Origin: Hofstenia miamia
Lineage: Eukaryota; Xenacoelomorpha; Acoela; Hofsteniidae
Length of the DNA stretch: 64,000 bases
Assembly (NCBI GenBank): GCA_900660155.1
Contig: CABFPE010000138.1
Coordinates: 664,688-728,687 of the forward strand
Direction: 5' to 3'
The number at the start of each line of letters is the position of its first letter. Positions within the stretch are counted from its first letter, which is position 1. The notes under the pieces were generated by a model. That model did no database searches. It was given only the letters and a program-made list of their open reading frames with translations, and was not told the DNA's origin. The translations under genes and the position numbers were made by a program. Below, piece by piece: positions 46,451 to 57,855 of this stretch.

Positions 46451-47760
46451 CTAGTAGGAAAAATTTCGGGTAAATTTTGATGTATGTTTGCAAGCACCGG
46501 GTTTTCTTTTACGTAAGGATGAGTCTGCGTAATCAGTCCTTTTTAGAATTATCCGCATCAAAGGATGGTCTTGGCTCTTTCTAATCTGATCAAACAGTCT
46601 AGAGGCTTGCTCTCGAATAATTTCAGTAATCGGTATGAATTCATCTATTAAACCATATCTCCTTGCACGTTTCTGGAGTTGGTCAATTTTCTTCAGAATT
46701 CCTTTTTCTGATCCACCCCACACCTTGCAGCAATACCTCACATGCGAAACAATAATTGAATTATAAACAATGCCTAGTTCTTTAAGAAGGCAATCCTTTT
46801 GAGCCTAACCAATAAAAATATATTGGAAGATATTTTTTTCAGGAATGTTGTGATATGAATATTGAACTTGAGGTTTTCATCTAGATACACTCCCAGAATA
46901 CAGTGAAGAAACTTGGGAATATCAAGTATTTTTGGCAAAGTTTCCTTTCTCCGCTTATTAAGCCAAATATTCATTTCCTTTGATTTATTGACGTTCAAAG
47001 ATACATTTTTGTTGTCAAAAAACTTTTTAAGATAATTGAGATCAATGATTGAGTTATCAATAGGCTGGTTAGTAGTGGAATCGATAAATCCGGCGATGAA
47101 CAGGTTAGTGTCATCTGCGCAAGCGTCATCCTGGGATTCTACATAACAGAAGCTTGAGTATGATGCTGTAACCAAGTTGGAGGTGATAGTACAAACCCTT
47201 GTGGAGCACCACAGTCAGTGCTACATATGCACGAATACTTTCCATTTATATATACAGTCTGATTTCTACCTCTTAGGAAGTCAGTGATCGTGTTGATAAT
47301 GTAAGGGTTTAACTTAGGCTTAGAATTTGTCAAGGAGTTTACAATATCATGATGTTCTAGTTTATCAAATGCTTTTGATAAATCAAGTGAAAAAAGTCGT
47401 ACATAATCGTAACCAAGGTCTTTGAACTTTGCAATACCATTTTGAATAGACAGCAAACAGTTAGCAGTAGATCCGTTTTTTTCTGAAAGCAAATTGATGC
47501 GAACTGATATTTGCTGCATAGTTTTCCTCGATAAATGTTTGTACAATTTGTCGAAAAGTCTAGATATCACAGGAGTTACTGAAACAGGTCTGAATTCCGA
47601 TGGGTTAGTGGGGTTGGATACTTTGGGTATAGGGGTAATTTTCGAAAGTTTCAATCCACTGGGAAACGTCGAAGTCTTCAGGATGCAGTTAAGTAGGTCC
47701 GTAACCGGTTCAGCAAGCAAATAAGCGCTTTCTTGTACACCCACTATGGTACATCATCTA
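46451..47760 (-). pseudogene. LINE ORF2 reverse transcriptase and C-terminus
   Basis: Blocks in order: LKLSKITPIPKVSNPTNPSE then FRPVSVTPVISRLFDKL, RLFSLDLSKAFDKLEHHDI (first catalytic Asp), CGAPQGFVLSPP, ADDTNLF (catalytic ADD) and FLHCILGVYLDENLKFNIHI. The tail has MRYCCKVWGGSEKGILKKI and ends RKPGACKHTSKF. A frameshift separates the PQG block from ADDT, and another lies before the tail. The ADD motif sits inside DDACADDTN, so the residue before ADD is Cys where Tyr or Phe is usual. Confidence 0.8.
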
Positions 47761-48177
47761 CACCACTTGCAGTTTCTTAATTCGTTCCATCTGTTTGAAT
47801 ACCTTGAGAGTGTGAAACTCTGGTGGCTCCCAATTACACGTATCCATTCGATTTGGTTCGATGTAATTAGGACTTGTAGAGATTCTGGCAAAGAACTTGT
47901 TTAATTTATCAGGTTCAAAATCTTTGTGAAAGCTCATTTTCGCATTAAAGGACCTCAAGTAGTCCCACCACTGTTTTCACTTCGAATGTCCACATTTCTT
48001 TGAGGAGTTTCTAATTGCAGGCCTGATCTCATTATTTAAACATTTGGCTTTTCTACGACGTCGAGATTTTGAAACTTGTACTTTTCCTTGCAAAGTCGCT
48101 TCAGTAGTGGAGTTACATAAGTCGGCTCCTTCTCCGTCATAGTAACTGCACGAATTGTAAAATGTATGTTAAGCAGG

Positions 48178-48960
48178 TCAAGTGTTGTGCAGTAGTTCAT
48201 ATTTCAATTGCACATTGTGTTCCTCGTAAACATTTGAAAAGTCAATATTTTTGAGATCTTCGAAAAACCGATGTTGATATTTTGGCCTACATTCTCTAAA
48301 ATATGACCCCCATTTAAAGGGTAGTTCATGTCCAGTAATTTCAAAGAAAACGCCTTGGTGGTCCGTGTCAATGACTGAGTTAAAATTTCTATGCCCAGAA
48401 ATCAGAGACAATTCACTGCTAAACACTTTGTCCAAGAAAGCATTATCACGTCTGGGTACTGAATTGATCAGTTTCAAGGTTGTATGTTCAGTTAAGGCAT
48501 TAGTATTGAAGGCATTAAAATCACCAGCAACAATAAAAACTTCATTTGTTTTTAGCGTTCTCTCCATTAGTTCTGTAATTGTGTTCTTTGAGGGCAGCTT
48601 CTTTGGTTGAATTTCTGCAGAAGTATGGATAGTATACTACTGTGAATTTTGCGTCATGGAGTTTTACTCACAAAATTTCAAAGTACCGCTCGTTGGTCAT
48701 TTCAACTTTTTGGATATTCAAATTTTCCTTGAATAACATGCATCTCCTTTTCTGAATTTTTGTCAGTTCGATCAGATCTGATGATTTTCTAATTTGATAT
48801 AAAGATGTTTGTGTTATCTGTGAATTCATCTAACCATGTTTCTGTAATTAACGCAATATCTATTTTTTGTATAGATATTCAACGGACAATTTCTCCAAAA
48901 CCAATGGTTTTTTTAGTGATCTAGCATTTAATAGGATAACCTTCAAATTACATAGACAAC
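48178..48960 (-). pseudogene. LINE ORF2 endonuclease domain
   Basis: Blocks: LLNARSLKKPLVLEKLS, IDIALITETWLDEFTDN (TETWL with catalytic Glu), VFIVAGDFNAFNTNAL (GDFN) and DTDHQGVFFEI in place of the terminal SDH block. Frames change between the blocks. This is the apurinic-type endonuclease of CR1/L2-like LINEs. No 2A-type motif precedes it, unlike the LINE at 15589. Confidence 0.75.
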
Positions 48961-49252
48961 CCGATAATTGTACTTCCTTTCTGCTCACAAAAAGCTTCCA
49001 CTTTTTAATGCGAATTTCTTTCTTTGGTGTCCCTTTTTGAATTAGGTTGTACCGTTCTTTCAGAAGCTGAGCCCTTCTCCGACTTCGCCTACTCTTCCAT
49101 TTGCTCCTATTTCATCTCCTGTGACTGTCCTCGCTGCCGTAAAACTTGACTTGTTTTTATTTTCTTGTTGTGTATGCCTTCAGCGGCTAAATAAAGTCAT
49201 TGATTATTATTATTATTATTTCTCTTTCGCTGCCTCTTATTTCGTTAATTCT

Positions 49253-49898
49253 TCAGATAAATAGATATTCGTAACTGGAAAATCTTTGAACATGTAAGAT
49301 TTGTCTAGAATTTTTACGGGTTGTCCAATGGCTATCGAACCTCACGATGATTTGCCTAGGTCTGGTGTTTTTCTCGGAGTATTTTCCAAGTCGGCTTAAA
49401 AAATGCATTTGTGCATCACTTTCACAAATAAAATCTAAGATTTCTTGCACTTTTTTCATCTCATCCCTATTCCTGTTTGCCGGGGGCGCCTTTTCAGATT
49501 CGGGGATGTTTGATAACCGAATGCCCTTCACTGGACAAATGTATTCACTTGTTTCAGGGTTGGTTGCTTGAGAGGAGTTGACTTCTCAATTTCAAGTTTT
49601 GTTAAAATATTTTCGATTTTTGACAGTGTATTTTCTCAGAATTAGTAATAAGTGAGTTTAACTTTTCTTCTTCTTGGAAGATTCCTTTCTCCAGACAATT
49701 TTCACACAGCCATAGTCACCCTTTTATATTTCCCATCACAGCCACTTCGTCTGATGAGATACCAACACATGGGCCATTAAACCATCGATTCCATCCAATT
49801 CCATTTGGGTCATTGTTCTTCACAGCCTTTTTGCAGTTCCCACATTTACCAGTGCCAGATCTTGAATGGGTCTTCTTCTTTCTGCTCATCATATCCAA
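49253..49898 (-). pseudogene. LINE ORF1 with PHD-like finger and RRM-like segment
   Basis: From 49898: KCGNCKKAVKNNDPNGIGWN, then RWFNGPCVGIS and CENCLEKG near 49690. This follows the plan of the PHD-type zinc finger found in many CR1/L2 ORF1 proteins (CxxC ... WFHxxCxGIS ... WxCxxC), but the middle Cys pair has become GWN. A second piece (49531-49253) reads FLSRLGKYSEKNTRPRQIIV, matching the RxGKYxxxxxRPRxxxV block that follows in such ORF1s. Frameshifts separate the two. Confidence 0.7.
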
Positions 49899-49910
49899 TA
49901 TAAAACGTAT

Positions 49911-50416
49911 CTAATTAAACTGTATAATCAACATCATTGTATTTCAAATATATAAATATGAGCAACAATGTTAATCGTATAAATGCAGTAAAATGACTTT
50001 TTTCATCTCCTAAAAATTGGTATGGGAGAATATTTTCTTGCAATAATGTGTTTTCAAAAAGGCCTAGGCACTAAACGTGTGGTGAAGTTATGTAATCATA
50101 GTTTTAGAATTTTTATTTATAAATTGTAGCCTAGTTTGTACATTGTACAAATTTGTATATATGTATGTGTTGTAATGTATTGAATCATATGTATTGTGTA
50201 TAATTACAAGCAAATATAGGCTAGTTATTGCTAAAATGAAAGTGGCTTGATTCTTCTAATGCTATCGCTAGATCCACAACTGCATTATCAATTCTATGAC
50301 GATTTTATTATGCATTTTATTGTTAAGTTCTATTTTACATAATTTTCGAAACTTAAAATTTGTTGGAAATCTGAAATACATTTTTCATAAATATGACGTT
50401 TTAGTTTTTATATTGA
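49911..50416. other. Intergenic or intronic AT-rich DNA before the pICln exon
   Basis: No promoter or exon recognised. GTGCAG immediately before 50423 could be a splice acceptor, in which case this is intron. Confidence 0.45.
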
Positions 50417-50713
50417 ATGGTGCAGTGTACTTCAGTGGATATACCAACTCCAAACGTTGTCAACTTAGAAATCAATCATGTTGCACTTTACTCTGAACAT
50501 CAATTATTAGGAAATGGAAGTTTGTATTTCACAGACGAATGTTTAACTTGGAAAGACAATCATTCTCAAATGGGAATGACTATTCACATTGCCAATATTG
50601 AAATGCATGCTATTGCAAGGAGTGGAGACATTGTTCCAATGGATTCTGTACTCCTTAGTTTATCACAACCAGTTAGCAATTTTTTATTTTTGTTGGATTC
50701 TTTTCATTTTAAG
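50417..50713 (+). CDS. CLNS1A: pICln (methylosome subunit), partial exon
   Basis: The frame reads HVALYSEHQLLGNGSLYFTD, then ECLTWKDNHSQMGM and IHIANIEMHAIARSGD. This matches the N-terminal PH-like domain of pICln, where human has GTGTLYIAESRLSWLDGSGL followed by a YPTISLHALSRD-like block. pICln holds Sm proteins for the PRMT5 methylosome before snRNP assembly; a chloride-channel role was an early claim. Similarity is clear to about 50630 and fades after IARSGD. A GT at 50714 is a weak donor. The start at 50417 fits family length, or the exon may begin after GTGCAG at 50423. The acidic C-terminal two thirds are not found downstream before a LINE begins at 50764. It could be one exon of a larger gene or a remnant. 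Confidence 0.65.
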
Positions 50714-50763
50714 TAATGTATAGCATAAAAGTTGCCTGTTTATTATATAATTAGTTTTTAGTC

Positions 50764-51897
50764 ATGTCTCTTGCAGACCTTCAGAATTTTTCTGATGCCC
50801 AATTTTCTTCTGTGGTTGGTGCTTTAAAGAAAAACATCATTATCTCTCTGCTTTGCCAAGCTGTCCCCTCCCTGTCCAGTTTTCCACCAGTCTTTCAACG
50901 TCTGCCCTTCCAATGTTGTCTTGTCATCTTTGGCAGACTCACCTCTGATGTCTCATCCACGCTTACGCCTCACGTACCATTCCTAATCCAATACTCCTGC
51001 CCCCCCGTTTCTGCTCCTGCTGTTGCTCCCTCTCTTGTTCTGCCGCCGTCCCCTGAACAGTCTGTTCCACCGCCATCATCGCCCTCGTCACATTTTTGGT
51101 ACTAGTTCTTCCTGTCAACTGCCTGTTGTTCTGATCAGTTCTCTTCCTCATCCTCCTCATAAAGCTCACATCTATATTGGCCGTTTTGCAAACTTTTTCT
51201 GCTTCTGTTGTTGCTGATCACCTCTGTTAATTTTCACTCAAATTTGATGATGACCTTCCCATTCCACACTTACAATTCTCTCCCATATAGATCGCTCTAA
51301 TTGTCGTCATGGTGTTGTTCTGATTGCTTCCAGTCCTTCCAATTCTTCAAAACTCCTTCTTTCTCAGAAGACAACAACAACTTCATAGAACTCAATAAAA
51401 TCTCTCTGCTGTCCAGCTTCTCATCTGGCTCTCTTCAAGACTCTTATTCTTTCTCGAATTACCTTCATTCCAGACCTGACCTCCCCAGCTGAAATGGAAC
51501 CTTCTTTCTGTTCACTCGGATCTGGAAAAAGCTCTTCTCTTCAATGCCTATTTCGCCTCGAATTTCCCTGATCCTGTTGCTCTCTGCCCTGGTCCGCCTG
51601 CCACTTCCCAACTGATTCGCCTATGTGACATCGTCTTCAGCGCCCATGATATTTCTCTCATGCTTAAATATTGCAAGTTGTCTGGTCCTTGCTATTATGA
51701 TGGTGTCTCTTCCTTTGTAATTCATGAAACCTCTTCTGTGCTTTCTATCAATTTAAAGCATCTATACTCCTTCATTTGCTCCTCTAAGTGCTATCCCACC
51801 TGTTGGAAGACATCTTGGATTTTTCCGCGGTTAAAATCTAATAAGCTTCCCTCCTATCGAGTCACTTCTTATCGTCCAATGGCTACTTCCAACAAAT
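50764..51897 (+). mobile_element. LINE fragment, ORF1-like start and early reverse transcriptase
   Basis: From about 51490 a plus frame reads LFNAYFASNFPDP, then YCKLSGPCYYDGVSSFVIHE and CYPTCWKTSWIFPRLKSNK, then SYRVTSYRPMATSN. This is the start of a LINE reverse transcriptase (KxxGPDGIPxxVL ... PxxWKxAxVxPxxKxG ... NYRPI). Upstream, 50764-51110 starts MSLADLQNFSDAQFSSVVGA with a Pro/Ser-rich continuation, perhaps ORF1. It is pyrimidine-rich and GC-richer than its surroundings. It is cut off by an LTR fragment at 51898; the catalytic blocks are missing. Confidence 0.6.
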
Positions 51898-52292
51898 AGA
51901 AAAAGCCATTACCAAAATATATTGGCTTTAATAATCAGTTTAATATTTGGCAGCTTCCTAACCTACATTGACTAATTAGTGCATGCTCAGTCACTTTATC
52001 AGTCACGTTATATTCAATAATTTGGTATAGATATAATTCCTATAGGTTTGTCATCCAACCATATTTTGAGTCTATTATTTTTAATACATGTACTAAATGA
52101 TCGATAGTCAACTAAATGCGAGAAAAACCCCTATACCTAACATAAGTGCACTTTCATGATCTGGCACAAAGACCCTAGAATCGATCTAGTGATGGATCCA
52201 GACCACTACTAAACACAACTCATTTAGCTTGACATTGTATTAAATAATCAAACCGTATCAATAGAACAAAGTAAGAATTCCGAATAAAATTC
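51898..52292 (-). repeat. Internal LTR fragment (A-type)
   Basis: It matches the middle and right-middle of the element A LTRs: 'agccattaccaaaatatattggctt' onward, through 'agtgcactttcatgatctggcac', to 'ccgaataaaattcttta'. Neither LTR end is present. It is joined directly to the E1 3' LTR that follows. Confidence 0.7.
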
Positions 52293-52822
52293 TTTAGCAT
52301 CCTCTACCAGGCTTCAACAGAGAGTTAACTATTCTTTTAAATTATTATTTCCTTTTAGATGCGGGTAGGGATGCACTGATATTAATTCTTTACTCCGACA
52401 TGAGATACATTGTTATTAACTTGTATTAATTTCAAGTAACCCAATACTATTTTATGTATGCTGTCGTCGCAGTTCCTCTCCGTGATTTCACTATGGCCTC
52501 CGGCCAACTCCGATCTCTGAATCAATCCACATTCATGTGCCTTTATAGTTGAATTCAAAAAGTACCTGTCGTTCGAAATTTGAATTTGTTCGTCTGCCAA
52601 AATGGCTAAAAATAATGGAAACGTTTTTGCCCCCTTCGTTTAGTCAAATTATTCGTCGACAAGTACTAATTTGCTATATTGTTTCTTAGTTGCATATTAC
52701 AAACATAATGATGATAATTAAAATTAAATTGTTTTTAATCAATAAATAATAATTCGATTTTAATTCTGAATAATGATCTGATCTTCTCTTCTTAGCAGCA
52801 TTATGCTTTGGATTATGCTACA
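52293..52822 (-). repeat. 3' LTR of element E1, internally shortened
   Basis: The left half matches the start of the E2 LTR ('ctaccaggcttcaacagagag'). The right half matches its end ('atagttgaattcaaaaagtacc') and runs on to GGATTATGCTACA. The middle 600 or so bases of the E2 LTR are not there. A purine-rich tract (GAGGAGGGCG on the minus strand) adjoins the inner end, in the polypurine-tract position. Confidence 0.7.
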
Positions 52823-52839
52823 CGCCCTCCTCAGCTTGC

Positions 52840-53534
52840 GTTATTTTTAGTACAGCTCGTTGTCTGTGGACTAGTTCATCAGCTTTTCTAATTATTGTTT
52901 CCGCACAGGGATCGCTCCAGCTTGTAGTCACAAATTCAGGTTATTTTGTCATCTTGAGTACTGCCTCTCTTTCTGTTGTTACAGTGCTGTGATAGCCTAA
53001 AAACTTTGCCTCTTTGATGATATTGGTGTTATCTCTCTGAGTTCGTTCATTTTAGCTGAAAAATGTTGTAAAATTTCCTATAGAGATGTACGCCCTTTAT
53101 CGTTATCATCAACGTCATTTGCGCGTCTGCTCTATTTGTATGCGCCATTTCTTCACGTATTGTTGTGTTCGGATAGAAAAATGTGAAGACTTTCCTGAGG
53201 CTTCTTGTATTTGCTACGTCTTTGCAGAAAAAACTTATGTTATCTTTAACTTCTTTCTCTTTGATTGTTGTTGGGTCATTCTTGTTAACCTCATCATCGT
53301 TACTATTTCCGCACGCTTTGTGACATTGTAGAATCGGTATTTCTTGTCCCACAGATCCAGCAAGACTACGTCGTTCACTCCCAAGAACAGCATTATCGCT
53401 TTAATTGTTCGTTTGTCTATTTCATCTCGTAGTTCCTTTAGTTGCTCGTTTATTGGTTTACCTTGTGTGTATAGTTGATAAGGAGTTATTGCTCCTTCAA
53501 CATATACTCTTTCTTTGTTGTCATTGTTGAGCAT
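52840..53534 (-). pseudogene. End of the third ORF, element E1 (fossil)
   Basis: Landmarks ERVYVEGAITPYQLYTQGKP, AIMLFLGVNDVVLLDLW, YRFYNVTKRAEIVTMMRL and MTLMITIKGVHLYRKFYNIF correspond one to one with landmarks in the element A third ORF. Only the C-terminal third is present. Broken. Confidence 0.65.
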
Positions 53535-53590
53535 TATCTCTTTTGTTTTCTTATAATCCTACATATGGCGCAATAAATTTGCTCTGACTC

Positions 53591-54085
53591 TTATCTATAC
53601 CTTTTGTAGTAACTTACTGTTAATCTTGATAGTTTTAAACTTGGTTCCTGTAGCTTTCTTATGATTTTGTTTAGTAACACATCATCTTTTTGTTTCTCTA
53701 TGATCGCTGATTCTGATATTTCTTTCTTTATTGCGATTGGCAGCACTGCTTGTCCCTTCTTATCGATGTTTATCTCTGGCAACTCATCATACTCCGTATG
53801 TGGTAGGAATCGAAACTTCGTTTTCTCTCCATCTTCTTTAGCTGTGTCTCTCTGGTACTCTGGGAGCACGGTCCAGAAATCAGTGTTAGTATGCAGTGTT
53901 CCTCTTCGGTGTTCGAATGTGAAGGTGAATTCATTTAAGTATTCAATCCATCTTGATACTATTCCTGACTTATCACCTGAGAATTTTTTGAGCATTGCTA
54001 AGCCACTGTTGTCTGTGTGGACTCTGAGTGCCCGTCCGATCAAAAAGTGTCTGAATTTCTTTATGCTCTCAATCAGTGCAAGCAT
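53591..54085 (-). pseudogene. RNase H region, element E1 (fossil)
   Basis: ALIESIKKFRHFLIGRALRV followed by HTDNSGLAML is the Ty3/gypsy RNase H block (F.V.TDH..L). SRWIEYLNEFTFTFEHRRGT is the conserved follow-on (RW...L.EF.F...H..G). It removes the RNA strand during reverse transcription in intact relatives. Confidence 0.75.
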
Positions 54086-54123
54086 CTCTAACTTTGTAGA
54101 TCCGTAGTTCTCCTCCCTTGGTT

Positions 54124-55295
54124 TTAATTTATGGCTAAAAACTGTATTGGCACTTCTTTGTTGTTCTTCAATTGTCCAAGTGTCGCTCTGATTGCTACCT
54201 TACTAGCATTGCAGTCTAGGATGAACGTTTCGCTGTAATCGGGCGTGTTCAGTGTTGGCAGTTTGGCTAGCTCTTCTTTTATATTGTCTAGTTCTTCCTG
54301 TTCTTTCCACGTCCATATAAAAGGCACTGACTTCCTCATTAGCAGTGTCATCTTGGCGGTTTTTCCCGCAATGTTGGGTATGAATGTTTCATAATAGTTA
54401 AAGAAACCAATTATTCTTTGTATGTCTTTTTTGGTGTTTGGCTTCTCTATCTTCCGAATCATGTCTCTGGCGTTGTCTTTCATGCATACTCGCCCCTTCT
54501 GGATCACTCTTCCTAGGAATATGATCTTCTCCTTTAATATATCATATTTGTTTCCGTTGATTCTTAAGCCTGCTTTTCCAGGATTGATAGTGTCTTTTCC
54601 AGTTTCTCTAAGTGCTCTTCTATTGTGTCACTTGTTACAATAATATCGTCAATTTACGCATTCACTCCTTCCTCCATTTTGTGTCTCATGTTCTTTAATA
54701 CTTTTGTTACGTACCTCTGGAATGTTGCCAGTGCATTACATAAACCAAAAGCCATGTATATCCATTCGTACAAACCATATGGAGTTATAAACGCCATCTT
54801 TTTGATATCTTCCTCTTCCATTTTAACTTGCCAATATGCCTTGCATAGATCTATCAACATAAAATATTTGTGCTTACTCGCTTCGTATAGCATGTCTTCT
54901 ATTCTGGGAAGCGGGTACAAGTCCTTTTTTGTTACTTCGTTCAGCTTTCGGAAGTCTATGCATAATCTGTATTTTTCTCCTTGCTTCACGAATACCATTG
55001 TTGCCTCATATGGACTTTTGCTGGGCCGAATTAATTCACTGAGTATTCTATTGTATTCATCCTTCAGTTGATCTGGCACTCGTCTTACTGGCAGTTTTAT
55101 CGGCTTGTTCGTTGTTGTGATTATCTTGTGTGATTCACCTATTGTCTGGCCCATGCTTATTTCTCTGTAATTGAATATCCATTTGTGTCTCTCCAGCACC
55201 TCTCTGAGTTGTTGTAATTCTGTTTTGTTTAGGTGTTGATATTCCTCCTCCAACAGATCAGGTGTTTTATACTGGTGTTCTTCACTTGCTTTCAT
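54124..55295 (-). pseudogene. Reverse transcriptase, element E1 (fossil)
   Basis: Blocks in order: PVRRVPDQLKDEYNRIL, YRLCIDFRKLNEVTKKDLYP, YFMLIDLCKAYWQVKM (first catalytic Asp), YGLYEWIYMAFGLCNALATF, then the second catalytic block with IDDIIVTSDTIEEHL near 54630, then IGFFNYYETFIPNIA. All are standard for Ty3/gypsy reverse transcriptase. Broken, but highly legible. Confidence 0.85.
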
Positions 55296-55330
55296 CCCTC
55301 TGCCCTTGAGTCAGCTGTGGGGAGTACTTG

Positions 55331-55633
55331 CTACATTGATGGTTTTCGTCCACTCGCCCTCGAATCTGCAGTGTGGAGTACCTCCTGTTTTCGTTTGAAA
55401 GTCCTTGAATCGACCATACAAACTACTCTGCTCATCAATGTCTTCCATTGTTTTCCAGATGGCTTTGATGCTGGACCGTTTTCCAATTTTCTGCTATCAA
55501 TCCCTATCCTTGCCGCACATTCATCAGTAATGATCAATATTACTGCTCCCGTATCTATAGTTGCTTTGACCAGCACTCCATTTATTACAATCGTGATTGT
55601 ATTAGTCTTTATTAGGTCTGTTACAATTAACAC
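55331..55633 (-). pseudogene. Protease region, element E1 (fossil)
   Basis: VLVKATIDTGAVILIITDE shows the aspartic protease active site DTGA. The 100 bases at 55377-55476 are identical to 57894-57993 of element E2. Confidence 0.75.
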
Positions 55634-56056
55634 GGGCGCACGTTTTTCTGGAGGCGGCGCTCCCTCTAGTTTAAAACATCCTCTTTCTTTTCCTCTGTTT
55701 GTTCCATTTCGTCTTCTTCTTCTAACAAGTCTTCATCTTCGAAGTACGCCTCCTCCTCTTCAATAAAATTAATTTGTCTTTTACAATATTTCTTTGTGTG
55801 GCCTTTCTTTCCACACGCCTGACATTTTAGATCCTTCCTGTTTATTCGTTTCACTGTACCGTCTTTCAATTTTATTTTAATAATTTCATCCTTTAATTTC
55901 CCATCTTCATCTTTTTTAAATTTACTTGTTCCACTTACTATTGTTGGTGTCACTCTCACTGTTGACGATTTCTCATTAATTCGAGCATTATTCTCCATCA
56001 TAACTTGTATCCCCAGACCCTTCCTTATCATTCTCTCTAGGGAGTCATCTGCGTCG

Positions 56057-56301
56057 CACTTAATTTCGAATTGTTGTCGGATCGGTTCTGGTAGCCCTTT
56101 ACATATGTGGGAAAACAGATCATATTTGGAATATGTACTCTCTCTCGAACTAAGTTTCAACAGTCTTTCAACTTGTGANCACTTAATTTCGAATTGTTGG
56201 CGGATCGGCTCTGGTAGCCCTTTACATATGTGGGAGAACAGATCATATTTGGAATAAGTACTCTCTCTCGAACTAAGTTTTAACAGTCTTTCAACTTGTG
56301 A
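56057..56301. other. 122-base duplication around a single N
   Basis: 56057-56178 and 56180-56301 are two copies with about five differences, separated by one N. This is the signature of two overlapping contigs or haplotypes joined without merging. Confidence 0.8.
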
Positions 56302-57139
56302 CATATAATTGCGTAAGTCTTCCCGTTTGTTCATTCTTAAACTATTTAGCAACATTCGATATTGGCTTTTGAAGCTCTCGTCATCGTAATATCGTTGGTA
56401 TTCTCCAATCAATTTTTTATACTCCGATTTCGTTTCTAAATCCAGTACCAAATAGTGCTGGTACGCCGCTCCTCCCAGATACAGAGGAAATCGTGCCGCT
56501 GCCTGTTTCTGAATGACTTTCCTTTCCTTCATGCTCATCTCGAACATTTGGATCCACTCCTTAAATGTCGGCGAATAGCTGTCCACTCTCCCCGTAAATT
56601 TCGGGAGTATTGCTTTGCACGCTGGTGTCTCACTATCCTCCTCCTCTGATAATATTGTTTCCTCATATATTGGCTTTATGTCTGTTGTACTTTTGCATTT
56701 ATCCTTCACTTGTTTCGTAATGTTAACAACTAACTTTTCAACAAATTCATCCTCCGTCTGGCAATTTTTATACATTTCAGATTGTCCAGCATCCTCTATG
56801 GGTACGCTTTCATTTAATTTTTCGCTTTCTTTCATTATCGTGTCTTTAATAATTTTCATACCGTCTTTCTTTTTCTCTTCTGTCTCCTCATTCGTTAGTG
56901 TCGTCAGACGAATTTTGTCTTCTAGCTCATCTATTCGTAGTTGTTTTAAGATATTGTCCTCCTTCAAGTTCACATTTTCCTCATGCATCTGAGTGATCAT
57001 TTTCTTTAAATTTTCGCTGTGCATTTGTATTTCTTTATTTGCTTCTGTGAGTTTCTCGATTTGTTTTTGGAAGACATTTCTCTGCTCTGTTAATCTAGAG
57101 CTAGTATCTTGCGTAATTTCCTCAATTCTTTTATCTTTC

Positions 57140-57534
57140 TCGGCATTCGCTAGTTCTATCTCAAACATCCTTTGAGTTAAATTTTCTATTTGTACCATTA
57201 ACTTGTGTCTCTCGTTCCTATTTTCTTCTATTATTCTTCTTAATTCCATTATTGACAGTGTTGCTCCTTCATCCTCTTGCTGCAGTACTGTCTCTGTTGG
57301 GGAAGTTTGACTTTCAGGGGATGTATTAACAATCTGNTCGGCATTCGCTAGTTCTATCTCAAACATCCTTTGAGTTAAATTTTCTATTTGTACCATTATC
57401 TCGTGTCTCTCGTTCTTATTTTCTTCTATTATTCTTCTTAATTCGATTATCAACAGTGTTGCGCCTTCATCCTCTTGCTGCAGTACTGTCTCTGTTGGGG
57501 AATTTTGACTTTCAGGGGATGTATTAACAATTGG
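57140..57534. other. 197-base duplication around a single N
   Basis: 57140-57336 and 57338-57534 are near-identical copies separated by one N at 57337, the same signature as at 56179. Confidence 0.8.
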
Positions 57535-57840
57535 TGGGGTTGTTTGGTTTTGAGGTGTCCTTTGCGTTTTGGCTCTAGTCCTTTGTTTTTTCCTTGAATT
57601 CACCATTTTCATCAGTACTAGAGGCAATTGTATAATGGTATCCTTTGCCAATACCATGTACTCATGGTTACTATAGCTCACCATCTTTTTGCTTGTTTCA
57701 CTTCTTTATTTTGAGCGAGAAGAAACAACTATCTTAACCCACTCATAGTTTCGTATTAGACTCTTGTTCGAAAATTTTCGTACACATTCATTACTCAGTA
57801 CACCATCTGTTTCTCTCCTTGTGCACGCTCTTTTAAGCAC

Positions 57841-57855
57841 CTGTCATGGTCGCCA
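57841..57855 (-). other. Primer-binding site of element E1
   Basis: Reads TGGCGACCATGACAG on the minus strand, next to the LTR start TGTAGAATC. It is identical to the E2 site over the first 15 bases. Confidence 0.7.

Larger units (their letters stand above)
46336..49910 (-). mobile_element. CR1/L2-like LINE with PHD-like ORF1
   Basis: A near-complete minus-strand LINE of about 3.6 kb: ORF1 (49898-49253), endonuclease (about 48960-48180), reverse transcriptase (47760-46780), C-terminal tail (46741-46451) and a 3' terminal pentamer repeat (46336-46366). Base composition is closer to 40% GC than its surroundings, suggesting a younger insertion than its neighbours. Several frameshifts and stops make it inactive. 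Confidence 0.8.
55670..57620 (-). pseudogene. gag of element E1 (fossil)
   Basis: The order is a basic start (MVNSRKKQRTRAK), long coiled coil (about 57500-56900), acidic linker, capsid block PKFTGRVDSYSPTFKEW, then AAYQHYLVLDLETKSEYKKL and YYDDESFKSQYRMLLNSLRM, and a CCHC knuckle (CQACGKKGHTKKYC) near 55820. Two single-N joins with duplicated flanks (56179, 57337) lie inside it. Confidence 0.8.

Noticed and set aside
50296-50496. 66-codon frame overlapping the pICln start
   Set aside because: Different frame with no similarity; a shadow of the pICln exon and its AT-rich upstream DNA.
53235-53534. GVND motif in the third ORF read as an SGNH-hydrolase GxND block
   Set aside because: No GDS or DxxH block found at suitable distance in any copy; one short motif is not enough.
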